Assembly (NCBI RefSeq): GCF_009807035.1
Contig: NZ_WUBI01000007.1
Span: 1 to 64,000 of the forward strand
Length of the DNA stretch: 64,000 bases
From: Paenibacillus dendrobii
Lineage (GTDB): Bacteria; Bacillota; Bacilli; Paenibacillales; Paenibacillaceae
Reading direction: 5' to 3'
Shown here piece after piece: positions 25,865 to 35,344 of this stretch. The notes below the pieces were generated by a model, which was given only the letters and a program-made list of their open reading frames with translations, searched no databases and was not told the origin of the DNA. How positions within the stretch are numbered: position 1 is the first letter of the stretch; every line of letters starts with the position of its first letter. The translations under genes and the position numbers were made by a program.

Positions 25865-26635
25865 TCATATGGATGAATTAGACATAATTTCTTTCAGCTT
25901 TTCGGTTGCTCTCTTCTGAATTCTCGATACGCTCATCTGCGAAACGCCCAGCTTCTGGGCAATGGAACGCTGCGACTCGCCATCTTGAAAAGCTAGCAGA
26001 AGCACTTTCTGCTCCTGTTCCTTCAACTGGCTCAATGCCTGCTGCAAATCCATTCTTTTCTCCACAGAATCATAATCGTTAACATCGGAGCTAATCAGCT
26101 CACCAAGCGTGGCTCCTGTCTCTTCTTGCGAGAGAGGAGAATCCAGAGAAACGTAGTGGTAGCATTCGCGTCCTGCGAGCACTTCTACCGTTTCTTCAAC
26201 AGACAGATCAAGGAATTCAGCGATCTCATTCACATTCGGCGAACGTTCCAGCTTGACGGTCAATTCGTCAATCGCATGCTGAACGAGCGCTCCTTTTTCC
26301 TTAATCCGCCGCGGAACCTGGATATACCAGGATTTATCACGCAGGAAGTTTTTCATGTGGCCAATCATGCTCTTCATCGCATAGGGTTCAAAAGGAATTC
26401 CCAGGCTAATATCGTATTGCTGAAGCAGACGAATGAGAGCCATTTGGCCAACTTGATACAAATCCTCGTATAAATCCGGACGGTTGCGGGCAATTTTGCC
26501 GGCAGCCATTTTAACCATAGGTTCATATTTTTTGATTAGAACGGTAGCGATTTCGTTGTCTTTGGTCTGCTGGTATTCCCAGATCAAACCGACAGCCTCG
26601 CTCATGGACTCAGGGGGAGTCACGTTATCGTTCAT
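25865..26635 (-). CDS. sigB: RNA polymerase sigma factor SigB
   Basis: A 256-residue SigB/SigF/SigG-class sigma factor. Region 2 contains YEDLYQVGQMALIRLLQQYD and PFEPYAMKSMIGHMKNFLRD. Region 3 follows, and region 4 ends with the helix-turn-helix SQRSIAQKLGVSQMSVSRIQKRA. Placement directly after rsbV-rsbW identifies it as SigB, the general-stress sigma factor. Its ATG overlaps the rsbW stop (ATGA), giving translational coupling and matched amounts of sigma and anti-sigma. No rsbX follows. Confidence 0.95.
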   Translation of the reverse strand: MNDNVTPPESMSEAVGLIWEYQQTKDNEIATVLIKKYEPMVKMAAGKIARNRPDLYEDLYQVGQMALIRLLQQYDISLGIPFEPYAMKSMIGHMKNFLRDKSWYIQVPRRIKEKGALVQHAIDELTVKLERSPNVNEIAEFLDLSVEETVEVLAGRECYHYVSLDSPLSQEETGATLGELISSDVNDYDSVEKRMDLQQALSQLKEQEQKVLLLAFQDGESQRSIAQKLGVSQMSVSRIQKRATEKLKEIMSNSSI

Positions 26636-27084
26636 ACCTTTTCCTCACTTCTCATGAGGCGTTTCGACATCACAACTTTAGTTCCACGCCCAGTCTGATT
26701 CTCAATGCTAACATCGTCCATGAGAGCTTCCATCAGGTAGAAACCAAGTCCGCCAATTTCCACATCATGCAGCTCTTTATCATGAAGAGTCACTCGGTTG
26801 CTGTTTGGGGTGACGCGTTCAAAACTTTCCCCTTCATCCGAAACCGTAATAGACAATAAGTCCCGATTCACTTCAAAAACAACTTCCACCATACCGTCCT
26901 GCTGGTTATAAGCATAAAGCACCGAGTTATTGCATGCTTCCGATACGGCTACCTTCATGTCCTCGATATCTTCATAGGAAAAACCCATCTTGGAGGCAAT
27001 TCCATACAAGTTCAGTCTGACAATATCCACATAATCAGCTTGGGCTGGTAGAGTAATAACGACTCTTTGAACTTCAGCATTCAT
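26632..27084 (-). CDS. rsbW: Anti-sigma-B factor and RsbV kinase RsbW
   Basis: A 150-residue GHKL serine kinase. The N box is VAVSEACNNSVLYAY, the G1 box VSDEGESFE, and the G2 region GGLGFYLMEALMDDV. RsbW binds SigB and keeps it off RNA polymerase; it also phosphorylates RsbV on serine, which releases it from RsbV. It is 18 bases after rsbV and overlaps sigB by 4 bases. Confidence 0.95.
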   Translation of the reverse strand: MNAEVQRVVITLPAQADYVDIVRLNLYGIASKMGFSYEDIEDMKVAVSEACNNSVLYAYNQQDGMVEVVFEVNRDLLSITVSDEGESFERVTPNSNRVTLHDKELHDVEIGGLGFYLMEALMDDVSIENQTGRGTKVVMSKRLMRSEEKV

Positions 27085-27102
27085 ACTTTCTTCGATCCTT
27101 TC

Positions 27103-27447
27103 CTATTGGGAATTCTCATTAGGGGCAAAAAACTTGGCAATACCCGTCATGTCAAACAGTTTTTGAATTTGGGCAGGAACCTCATCCACAACAAAGCGGG
27201 CATTCATCCCGTGTCTTGCTTTCAGAATGGACAACAGGATACCGATGCCCGTGCTATCGATGTATTTCAAATCCCTCATGTTAATAATCAAATCAAGATC
27301 AGAATCCCCGATGAGCGGTTCCATCACAAGCCTGAAATCGGGAGCAACCGATAAATCAAGTTCTCCACTTAAATACACGGTGCAAGATCCTTCATTTCGT
27401 TCTGTCGTTGCATTGAACTTTTCGTTTCTATTTGTATTCATAGACAT
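27103..27447 (-). CDS. rsbV: Anti-anti-sigma factor RsbV
   Basis: A 114-residue STAS-domain protein. The phosphorylatable serine lies in LKYIDSTGIGILLSI. When dephosphorylated by a PP2C phosphatase it captures RsbW and frees SigB. It heads the rsbV-rsbW-sigB operon. The 183 bases upstream hold a possible SigB-type promoter (27570-27595). Confidence 0.95.
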   Translation of the reverse strand: MSMNTNRNEKFNATTERNEGSCTVYLSGELDLSVAPDFRLVMEPLIGDSDLDLIINMRDLKYIDSTGIGILLSILKARHGMNARFVVDEVPAQIQKLFDMTGIAKFFAPNENSQ

Positions 27448-27569
27448 TCTCTCCCGATAAATAAATTGGACTAAGAACAGATGAACCTTCTCCTGTTGGA
27501 AACAACGTGGAGTTCAGGAGATGCAGGATAATCCTTAGTTCATTTTATATAATTGTTTTCTTTATCAAA

Positions 27570-27595
27570 TAACCCTTAAACCATAGGGTTGAATC
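27570..27595 (-). promoter_or_regulatory. Weak SigB-like promoter upstream of rsbV
   Basis: On the minus strand GATTCA (27590-27595), 14 bases, GGGTTA (27570-27575). It agrees in spacing and partly in sequence with the other SigB-like sites. An overlapping GTTTAA (27576-27581) has no good -10 partner, so the assignment is tentative. Confidence 0.35.
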
Positions 27596-27630
27596 ACAAT
27601 TAGCGACGATATTTCCGAGGTAATGTTTTC

Positions 27631-29313
27631 CTAGGCCTGATTCATCTTCACATCCGGTGTTTGCAGGGTTTCACGAGACATAGGAATGGGATAGCGGGTC
27701 AACAGCTTCTTAACGCTGCTCATCTTGACCGGCTTACTGATGTAGTCATCCATCCCCGCTTCTTCGCAGCGGTTTTGAATCCCTTCCATCACGTTGGCGG
27801 TCATCGCAATGATGATCGGCTGGCGGCCTGAAGCCCTCTGCTGCTTGCGTATGAGCGCTGTAGCCTCCAGTCCGTCCATCACCGGCATTTGCAGATCCAT
27901 GAAAATAAATGGATAGCCCGCGCCTGCTTGCGCCTTCTCTACGGCCTGTTTACCATCCTCTGCCACGTCCGCTTTCAGACCCAGCTTGCCCAGCATGCTA
28001 ACCATCAGCTTCTGATTCACCGGATGATCGTCTACTACAAGGACATCCGGTGGGGCATTTTGATCCCGATTCACATGCAAACGAAGTTCATCGCTGCGGC
28101 CGCTCAGACTTTCATCCTGTTCCGGCTCCTTCACGACAATATTGAAAATAAAGGTGGCTCCCCTTTCTTCCAAAGAGTCCACGCGGATATCCCCTCCCAT
28201 CATCTCGACGAGCGATTTGCAAATGGCAAGGCCCAATCCGGTGCCGCCGTATTTTCGAGTCATAGAAGAATCCAGCTGGGAAAAGGGCTTGAACAGGCGA
28301 TCCAGCTTATCCGCGGAAATGCCGATACCGGTATCTTTGACAGCAAATTCGATGTTAATGGAATCCTCCGACTGTTCGCGGGATGAAACCATGAGATACA
28401 CGCCGCCCTGATGGGTAAATTTAAGCGCGTTGGCAATCAGATTAATCAATACCTGGCGTAGTCTTGCCATATCTCCAAAGACCACATGAGGAATATGCTC
28501 TTCAATGAAATACACCAGCTCCAGGTTCTTTTTGCCAGCCTCAACGGAAAACAGACTGAACACTTCCTGAATGCAATTCTGAAGGTCGAAGGGGTGCTCC
28601 TCCAGCTCCATTTTGCCGGATTCCATCTTGGTAAAATCCAGAATATCGTTAATCACCGTCACGAGCGCATCGGCGCTTCTGCGGATGATCTCGGCGTATT
28701 CCGTTTGCTCTTCCTTCAAATCCGTCTCCATGAGCAGATCCACCATGCCAATAACCCCATTCATCGGGGTTCGGATTTCATGGCTCATCATCGCCAAAAA
28801 TTCCGTCTTGGCCTTGGCGGCGATTTCCGCCGCTTCCTTCGCTTGAACCAGCTCGTGATTTATTTTCTCCAGTTCCTGCGTTTTTTGCTGAAGCAGCATC
28901 GACTGGGTCTTATGCTTTTTATTGGTCAGGTACATTTCGACGAAGCCTTCGATTTTTGATTTCAGAATTTGCGGAATAAAAGGCTTGACCATATAGTCAA
29001 TGGCACCCGCGGAGTAACCCGCGAACAAGTGCTCCGCCTCTTTGCTGTTTGCCGAAATAAAGATAATCGGAATGTCCTTCGTCTTGTCCCTTGCCTTTAT
29101 TAGTTTGGCCGTTTCAATCCCATCCATGCCTGGCATTTGCACATCCAGGACGATCACGGCAAATTCATCTTTCAGGAGGCAGCGCAGCGCTTCTTCACCC
29201 GACGTCGCCTTCACCAAATTGTACTGCTCACTCTCCAGCACGGCTTCCAGGGCAAGCAAATTCTCCGGACGGTCATCTACCAACAATATATGAATCGGTT
29301 CTTGAACCCCCAT
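27631..29313 (-). CDS. Hybrid histidine kinase: receiver, kinase, receiver
   Basis: A 560-residue soluble protein with no membrane segment. An N-terminal receiver (about 1-125; phospho-Asp in VLDVQMPGMDG) is followed by a coiled coil (about 130-170). The HisKA dimerisation domain has SHEIRTPMNG near residue 177. The HATPase domain (about 280-395) contains DTGIGI and GGTGLGLAI. A second receiver (about 420-545) has FMDLQMPVMDG. Reading frames are intact. It sits 17 bases after the CheR gene and upstream of rsbV, so it probably feeds the same stress network. It could relay phosphate between the receivers of the RsbK-like kinase and the RsbY-like phosphatase; this is inference. Confidence 0.9.
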   Translation of the reverse strand: MGVQEPIHILLVDDRPENLLALEAVLESEQYNLVKATSGEEALRCLLKDEFAVIVLDVQMPGMDGIETAKLIKARDKTKDIPIIFISANSKEAEHLFAGYSAGAIDYMVKPFIPQILKSKIEGFVEMYLTNKKHKTQSMLLQQKTQELEKINHELVQAKEAAEIAAKAKTEFLAMMSHEIRTPMNGVIGMVDLLMETDLKEEQTEYAEIIRRSADALVTVINDILDFTKMESGKMELEEHPFDLQNCIQEVFSLFSVEAGKKNLELVYFIEEHIPHVVFGDMARLRQVLINLIANALKFTHQGGVYLMVSSREQSEDSINIEFAVKDTGIGISADKLDRLFKPFSQLDSSMTRKYGGTGLGLAICKSLVEMMGGDIRVDSLEERGATFIFNIVVKEPEQDESLSGRSDELRLHVNRDQNAPPDVLVVDDHPVNQKLMVSMLGKLGLKADVAEDGKQAVEKAQAGAGYPFIFMDLQMPVMDGLEATALIRKQQRASGRQPIIIAMTANVMEGIQNRCEEAGMDDYISKPVKMSSVKKLLTRYPIPMSRETLQTPDVKMNQA

Positions 29314-29330
29314 GGAATCCTCCCATAACT

Positions 29331-30200
29331 CTATTTAATCTTCCGGTAAATTTTCTCCACCCGGTCCAGCGGTTCGTAGCAATCACTGTATTCCGTAAAT
29401 TGAATAGATTCTTTCGATCCGAGAACCAAGATGCCGAATCGGCTTAAGCTTTCATGGAATAGTCCATGCACTTGGTCCCGAAGCGTGTCATTGAAATAGA
29501 TCATCACATTACGGCAGAATATAACGTTAAATTCATTAAAGGACCGGTCTGTAGCCAAGTTATGCTCCGCAAAAATGATGTTTTTTTGCAAAAACGGCTT
29601 GAAAATAACCGAATTGTATTTGGCTGTATAGTATTCTGAAAAGGAGCGGGTTCCTCCCGCTTCAATGTAGTTCTTCGTATACAATTTCATTTTCTCAATT
29701 CCGAATATCCCTTGCTTGGCAATCTCCAGCGAACGGTCGTTCATATCTGTCGCATAAATCCTCGACTTCTCATACAACCCCTCTTCATGCAGCAAGATAG
29801 CCATGGAATATACCTCTTCTCCTGTCGAGCAGCCCGCATGCCATATCCGGATGTACGGATAGGTGCGAAGCAGAGGCACGATCTTTTTCCGGAATGTCAT
29901 AAAGAGTCCCGGGTCCCTAAACATTTCCGTCACAGGTATCGACAGATTGTGAACCATGCGTTCAAATACGGGTCTCTGATGAAGCACTTTCTCCTGCAAT
30001 GCAGATATATTCTTTAAATTTTCCGAATGGATAAAATGCCATATTCGCCTCCGTAAGGAAGGAAGCGCATAGTTTCGGAAATCATAGCCGTATAAACGAT
30101 GGACGCCTTGCAGCAACAGTTCCAGTTCGATATCCTCACGCTCCCGGTCTCCTGCTTCCGGTAAGCTGTCATCATAATCATCTGATATGCAAAAATCCAT
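29331..30200 (-). CDS. CheR-type SAM-dependent protein methyltransferase (RsbM-like)
   Basis: A 289-residue CheR-family enzyme. An N-terminal helical domain (about 20-95) is followed by the SAM-binding domain with IWHAGCSTGEEVYSMAI, IYATDMNDRSLEIAKQG and the CheR signature FNVIFCRNVMIYF. No CheB partner or chemoreceptor is nearby. In Bacillus cereus a CheR-type enzyme, RsbM, methylates the sensor kinase RsbK to tune SigB. The same gene neighbours occur here, so an RsbM-like role is the best reading. It lies 87 bases after the large kinase. Confidence 0.88.
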   Translation of the reverse strand: MDFCISDDYDDSLPEAGDREREDIELELLLQGVHRLYGYDFRNYALPSLRRRIWHFIHSENLKNISALQEKVLHQRPVFERMVHNLSIPVTEMFRDPGLFMTFRKKIVPLLRTYPYIRIWHAGCSTGEEVYSMAILLHEEGLYEKSRIYATDMNDRSLEIAKQGIFGIEKMKLYTKNYIEAGGTRSFSEYYTAKYNSVIFKPFLQKNIIFAEHNLATDRSFNEFNVIFCRNVMIYFNDTLRDQVHGLFHESLSRFGILVLGSKESIQFTEYSDCYEPLDRVEKIYRKIK

Positions 30201-30287
30201 TCATGTTCCCCCTGATTTATTTCCTACTTACGAGACTTACATCCAACTTTTGATTCGATATTTCTATCTATTACCCCAAAACCGGGT

Positions 30288-33200
30288 TTACGAATACAGC
30301 CAAACGCGCATTAGTGAAAGAAGCTGCTCCGTTTGGATCGGTTTTTTAACATAATCCGATGCACCGGCTTCAATACACTTCGAACGATCTTCCTTCATGG
30401 CCTTGGCGGTCAGGGCGATAATCGGGAGCTTGTGGAATTCTGGATTCTGGCGGATCAGGCGCATGGCCTCATACCCATCCATCTCCGGCATCATCATATC
30501 CATCAGGACAAGGTCAAAGTGCTTGCCGCTGTTAAGGATCTCTATCGCTTCCCGGCCGTTCTCCGCAAAGGTTACCTCCATATCATATCCCTCCAGTACG
30601 CTGGAGAGCGCAAAAACATTACGGATATCGTCATCCACAAGCAGGATTCGTTTACCTTCAAACAAAACCTCTTTATTATGCAGCTTTTGCAAAATCTTGC
30701 GTTTGTCCTCCGGAAGATTCGCCTCAACCCGGTGCAAGAACAGCGTGGTCTCATCCAGCAGCCGTTCAGGGGATTTCACGTCTTTGATAATGATGGATTC
30801 GGCATACTTGCGCAGCTGCATTTCCTCTTTGCTGTCGAGATCCTTCCCTGTATAGATAATAATCGGGAGATCCTCGAGCTCTTCATCCTTCTGAATTTGA
30901 TCCAGCAGCTCAAATCCGGTCATATCGCTCAGCATCAAATCCAGAACCATGCTGTCATACCGCTGGTTGCGCAGCTCGTGCAGAGCCTCTCTTCCCGTCG
31001 ATACCGCCGTAATGGCCACGTCATCATGGTCGATTAACTCGATAATGGAGTTTCGCTGAATCTCGTCATCCTCCACGATCAGCAGATGCTTCACCGAGTT
31101 ATCCGTATACGATTCAATATGCGAGAATGCTTTTTCCAGCGCCGATTTGGAAGATGGCTTCTTCAAATAGGCGATGGCCCCCATTTTCAGTCCTTGCTTC
31201 ACTTCATCCACTACCGAAACAATATGGACCGGAATATGGCGCGTGGCCGATTGGCTCTTCAGCTCGCCCAGAATCGACCAGCCGTCCATGACCGGAAGCT
31301 GAATGTCCAGAATAATCGCATCGGGCAGGTATGACTGAGCCATTTTCAGGCCGACATCCCCCTGACTGGCCACAAGCGCTTTGTATCCGCGTCCTCTGGC
31401 CATATCCAGCAGGATATTCGCGAAGTTGACATCATCTTCGATAATGAGCAGTACTTTATCCTTATCGGCAATATGATTCCGGTCATCCTCCATTGGGACT
31501 GGAGCCGGACCATCGTTTTGTACTGTTTCTTTCTTCTTTTTCGTATTCTCTGTATCTTCATCCAATAAAAGTTCGGAGGAAGCTGCAGCCTCGGCGTGGG
31601 CAACCCCGGCATCAGCATTCGATGTTAAAGGCAAGTATAGCGTAAAGCAGCTGCCCTCTCCTTCGGCCGACTGCACCTGAATGCCTCCGCCAAGCAATCT
31701 GGACAGTTCGCGGCTAATGGATAAGCCAAGCCCCGTACCGCCGTATTTGCGGCTTGTGGTGCCATCCACCTGCTGGAAGGCTTCAAAAATAAGATCGGTC
31801 TTATCCTTCGGAATGCCGATGCCCGTGTCCTTCACGTCTACAGCCAGGTATGGCTTATTAGGGTCCAAATAAGAAGGCAGCTTCGTAGAATCGGCCCGTT
31901 TGACGCTGAACGTTACGGAGCCCTTCGTTGTGAATTTAAAAGCGTTGGACAGGAGATTACGAATGATCTGCTTCACCCTGTGGCCATCCGTTTCAATCGA
32001 TTCAGGAAGTTCCTCTTCAAAATAAACCTTCAGCGCGACTTGTTTTTTGTTCGCCATCGGCATGAAGTTTTGGTGTACAAAGCTCTTCCACTCCTGAATC
32101 TGGACATCCTCTTGATTGACTTCCATCTTGCCGGCATCCACCTTGGACAGATCCAGAATTTCATCGATCATCTTCAGCAGATCCGCGCCGGACATGTAGA
32201 TCGTGTGAGCATATTCGGTTTGCTTGTCACTCAGATTGCCATCCTTGTTCTCAGCCAGCAGCTGCGAAAGGATCAGCAGACTGTTCAGCGGTGTCCGCAG
32301 CTCGTGGGACATATTCGCCAAAAATTCCGATTTATACTTGCTGGTAACCGCCAGCTGCATAGCCTGTTGTTCCAGCCTCGATTTGGCATCCTCAACTTCA
32401 ATATTCTTCTCTTCAAGCTGCTGCATCTGCTCTTCCAGTGCGCGCGTTTTGGCGATCAGTTCGGTATTGAAATGCTCCAATTCCTCCTGCTGCCGCTGCA
32501 GCAAATCCTCGGAGTTCTTGAGCGCTTCGGTTTGTTCTTCCAGATTCTCGTTCGAACGTCTCAGTTCCTCCTGCTGCGTCTGAAGCTCCTCGGACTGGCA
32601 TTGAAGCTCTTCGGTCAGCGCCTGCGATTCGCGCAATAGTTCTTCCACCCGCAGTCTGCGGTTGATATTGTTAATCACAATCCCCAAATTCATGGCTAGC
32701 TGGGAGAACAGCTGCTGCTGCAGCTCCGTGAACGGTCCAAATGCAGCCATTTCGATAACACCCAGCAGTTCATCTTCAAATACGACCGGATGAATCATCA
32801 GATGAGCAGGTTTGGTTTCACCAAACGCGGAAGAAACGGACAAATAATTCTCTGGAACCTCTGTCGTGATCGGCTTGCGGTCCAGCGCGCTCTGCCCGAT
32901 CAGCCCTTCCCCAACCTCCAGCTTTTCTCTGGATGATCGTTCTCCTTCACCGGCGTAGGTGCCGTTGAGAACCAGTTTGTTCGGCTCTTTATCTTCATCA
33001 TGAATATAGATTGCCCCATACGTTCCACCCAATACAGGCGTGAATTCGCTAATAAAAGCTTGCGAAACCTGCTGTCTTGAATTCATGCCGCGGAGCAGAT
33101 CGGTTATGCGGCTTACGTTGGAATTCAGCCAGTTTTGATCCTTTTGAGCTTGCAAATACGTCAGTTCCAGCTGCTGCTTCTCTTCCAGATCTTCGGCCAT

Positions 33201-33950
33201 TTCTTTGAATACACGAGCGATCTGACCAATCTCGTCCTTGGATTTCACCTTAATGCGGCGGATCGTTTTAATCCGGCCTTTACCAAAGCTGCTAATCATC
33301 ATGGATACCACGTTCAAGCCTTTGGTGATACTTGGAATCACCCACATAATCACGGCTAGCCCCAGCAGCAAACCGACAATCATAATTACCGTCGTCACCT
33401 GAATGGAACGGTTATAGTTTGCTTTAGCATCCTTTATTTCACTATCGATCTGCAGATCCTGATATGAAGCAAGCTCGTTCATGCTGTTCAGGGCTTCGAC
33501 CTGAAGGGACAATCCGTCCGTATTGCGATATGTGTTGGATTGTTCCCATAAGCCTTGGGATGCTAACAAAATTTGCTTTTCCTCGTACTGCTTGTATCCG
33601 TTCCAGGCACTTTGAACCCGACTCAGCATCTGCTTCTCGTCGGGAGAATCGCTGCTGGCAATCAGCTTGTTCAAGTTCTGTTCCCCGTTATCGATCATAT
33701 CTTGTATTTGCTGTTTGCTGTCCGTCAAAGATTGTTCTTTGTTCAGCATAATGTTCACCAGTATCCGGGACACGTTATTCACTTCCGCCCGCACACCGCT
33801 TGAATATCTAACTTTCAGATATCTCTCCTGATAAATTTGGTCCAGCTGCTTGTTCATGTAATTTAAACGGTCATAGCCAACCATCGTGAGTGCGATGAGA
33901 ATAACCATCATAGCGCCGAAACCGATGACGAGCTTGGATTTTAATTTCAT
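30288..33950 (-). CDS. Large sensor histidine kinase with three receiver domains (RsbK-like)
   Basis: A 1220-residue membrane sensor. TM1 is about 8-25, then an extracytoplasmic four-helix region resembling CHASE3 or 4HB-MCP (about 26-180), TM2 about 185-205, and HAMP about 206-258. A GAF domain (about 275-432) is followed by a long glutamine/glutamate-rich coiled coil (about 438-545). HisKA has SHELRTPLNS (about 552) and the HATPase has DTGIGIP and GGTGLGLSI. Three receivers follow, with LDIQLPVMDG, LDLMLSDMTG and LMDMMMPEMDG. Its ATG overlaps the stop of the RsbY-like gene by 4 bases. The glutamate-rich coiled coil is a plausible target for the neighbouring CheR enzyme. Confidence 0.9.
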   Translation of the reverse strand: MKLKSKLVIGFGAMMVILIALTMVGYDRLNYMNKQLDQIYQERYLKVRYSSGVRAEVNNVSRILVNIMLNKEQSLTDSKQQIQDMIDNGEQNLNKLIASSDSPDEKQMLSRVQSAWNGYKQYEEKQILLASQGLWEQSNTYRNTDGLSLQVEALNSMNELASYQDLQIDSEIKDAKANYNRSIQVTTVIMIVGLLLGLAVIMWVIPSITKGLNVVSMMISSFGKGRIKTIRRIKVKSKDEIGQIARVFKEMAEDLEEKQQLELTYLQAQKDQNWLNSNVSRITDLLRGMNSRQQVSQAFISEFTPVLGGTYGAIYIHDEDKEPNKLVLNGTYAGEGERSSREKLEVGEGLIGQSALDRKPITTEVPENYLSVSSAFGETKPAHLMIHPVVFEDELLGVIEMAAFGPFTELQQQLFSQLAMNLGIVINNINRRLRVEELLRESQALTEELQCQSEELQTQQEELRRSNENLEEQTEALKNSEDLLQRQQEELEHFNTELIAKTRALEEQMQQLEEKNIEVEDAKSRLEQQAMQLAVTSKYKSEFLANMSHELRTPLNSLLILSQLLAENKDGNLSDKQTEYAHTIYMSGADLLKMIDEILDLSKVDAGKMEVNQEDVQIQEWKSFVHQNFMPMANKKQVALKVYFEEELPESIETDGHRVKQIIRNLLSNAFKFTTKGSVTFSVKRADSTKLPSYLDPNKPYLAVDVKDTGIGIPKDKTDLIFEAFQQVDGTTSRKYGGTGLGLSISRELSRLLGGGIQVQSAEGEGSCFTLYLPLTSNADAGVAHAEAAASSELLLDEDTENTKKKKETVQNDGPAPVPMEDDRNHIADKDKVLLIIEDDVNFANILLDMARGRGYKALVASQGDVGLKMAQSYLPDAIILDIQLPVMDGWSILGELKSQSATRHIPVHIVSVVDEVKQGLKMGAIAYLKKPSSKSALEKAFSHIESYTDNSVKHLLIVEDDEIQRNSIIELIDHDDVAITAVSTGREALHELRNQRYDSMVLDLMLSDMTGFELLDQIQKDEELEDLPIIIYTGKDLDSKEEMQLRKYAESIIIKDVKSPERLLDETTLFLHRVEANLPEDKRKILQKLHNKEVLFEGKRILLVDDDIRNVFALSSVLEGYDMEVTFAENGREAIEILNSGKHFDLVLMDMMMPEMDGYEAMRLIRQNPEFHKLPIIALTAKAMKEDRSKCIEAGASDYVKKPIQTEQLLSLMRVWLYS

Positions 33951-35119
33951 TCAGCAGCCTCCCCCTCTTTTAAAGATATCCATACCAGGCACTTGTCGTC
34001 TTCCCGCTCCTGAGTGCCGTTATCCTCAAAAAATGCCTTGAACATTTTATCTTCATCCCAGCGGTGGGAATCTTTTAAATGACTGATCAGAAAGTTAACC
34101 TGATCCTCATGATCTCCTTGAACGATTTCAAGCAGTCCATCCGTATACAATGCAATGTGCCCTTCCCCTTCGTAATAAAGCGTCTGGGGTTCAATATCCA
34201 TCTTGTCAAATAGACCTACCGGACAGCAGGCCTTGTCAAGCATCAGCACTTGTTCGTTTTGTTGGAAAAACAAAGCCGGCGGGTGCCCGGCATTCACATA
34301 GTCGATTCTCTTCACGACGGTATCCACGACCAAATAAATAGCCGTAAAATAATACTGGACAAGTTGATTTTCGATATACAGCTGATTAAATCTGCGGTTT
34401 AATTCCTGAATGACTTTCTCGGGCTCCACATACGTCGTGACCGTATCCTTCAACACGGATGCAATGAACATGGTGAACAACGAGGAAGATATGCCGTGGC
34501 CCATCATATCCAGCAAAATCACGCCGTACCTTCCGCCCCCGAGCGGATACCAGGCATACAAATCACCTGCAAGCTCGGCGGATGGCTGGTAGATGGCGTG
34601 AACTTCGAACGTTTCATCTTCGATCGCCGGGCTGAGCACCGCATTCTGAACAAGCGCAGCCAGCTTCAGCTCATCCTGGATTCGCTGATCGCGCTCCTTA
34701 TGCCAATCATTTTCCTTTTTTAAGCGGAGTGCAAGCCGGATTCTCGCCATTAGTTCCACTTTATTGATAGGTTTCGTGACGTAATCGACGGCACCGGCAT
34801 CCAGCGCCTCCGCCAGCTTCTTGGAGTCTCCTACTGCCGTAACCATGATGATCGGAATATCCTTCAAATGCTCGAGCCGCTGAATCAATCGGCAGGCTTC
34901 GATCCCGTCCATTTCCGGCATCATCATGTCGAGCAGAATCAAATCAATATTTACATGCTTGGCCTGTTTCGGTTCACTGGCATAGCCTTCTACGCCCAAA
35001 AGTTCAAACATTCCCCTGGCAGACGAAGCGGTTTCTATATCGCGGTAGTTTTCCTTTTTCAGAATTTCCCGAATAATAATGACATTCGTCGGATTGTCGT
35101 CAACGATTAATATTCTCAT
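33947..35119 (-). CDS. Receiver-PP2C phosphatase (RsbY/RsbU-type)
   Basis: A 390-residue response regulator. The receiver (about 1-130) has acceptor Asp in LILLDMMMPEMDG. A linker helix leads to a SpoIIE-type PP2C domain (about 180-385) with metal-binding aspartates in AGDLYAWYPL, LLDMMGHGISSSL and ALYTDGLLE. Such phosphatases dephosphorylate RsbV and start the SigB response; the receiver places this one under a histidine kinase, as for RsbY of B. cereus. It is the first gene of the cluster, translationally coupled to the large kinase, with a SigB-like promoter upstream. Confidence 0.9.
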   Translation of the reverse strand: MRILIVDDNPTNVIIIREILKKENYRDIETASSARGMFELLGVEGYASEPKQAKHVNIDLILLDMMMPEMDGIEACRLIQRLEHLKDIPIIMVTAVGDSKKLAEALDAGAVDYVTKPINKVELMARIRLALRLKKENDWHKERDQRIQDELKLAALVQNAVLSPAIEDETFEVHAIYQPSAELAGDLYAWYPLGGGRYGVILLDMMGHGISSSLFTMFIASVLKDTVTTYVEPEKVIQELNRRFNQLYIENQLVQYYFTAIYLVVDTVVKRIDYVNAGHPPALFFQQNEQVLMLDKACCPVGLFDKMDIEPQTLYYEGEGHIALYTDGLLEIVQGDHEDQVNFLISHLKDSHRWDEDKMFKAFFEDNGTQEREDDKCLVWISLKEGEAAE

Positions 35120-35185
35120 AACACTCTCCTTACGATTCTATGAATTTGAGTTTTATGAAATCTCTCTCTATATACTATATAACAT

Positions 35186-35211
35186 ATACCGTAGATTTTT
35201 CAGCCACAAAC
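35186..35211 (-). promoter_or_regulatory. SigB-like promoter upstream of the RsbY-like gene
   Basis: On the minus strand GTTTGT (35206-35211), 14 bases, CGGTAT (35186-35191). The -10 differs from GGGTAT at one position. It would give positive feedback of SigB on its input module. Confidence 0.5.
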
Positions 35212-35262
35212 TCCATTTAGTAGTTGGAACGAGGGGCAGTAAAACCCACCTGTTCCAAAAAC

Positions 35263-35310
35263 ATAGATAAGGAATGGGACAGACGGGTCCCATTCCTTAT
35301 CTATATTTTT
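35263..35310. terminator. Terminator with 18-bp perfect stem
   Basis: Arms 35263-35280 and 35287-35304 are perfectly complementary with a 6-base loop and T-runs on both strands. It ends the GSP17M-like transcript on the minus strand. Confidence 0.85.
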
Positions 35311-35344
35311 GCATCATATCCAACCTATAGCACGCATTGGAATC

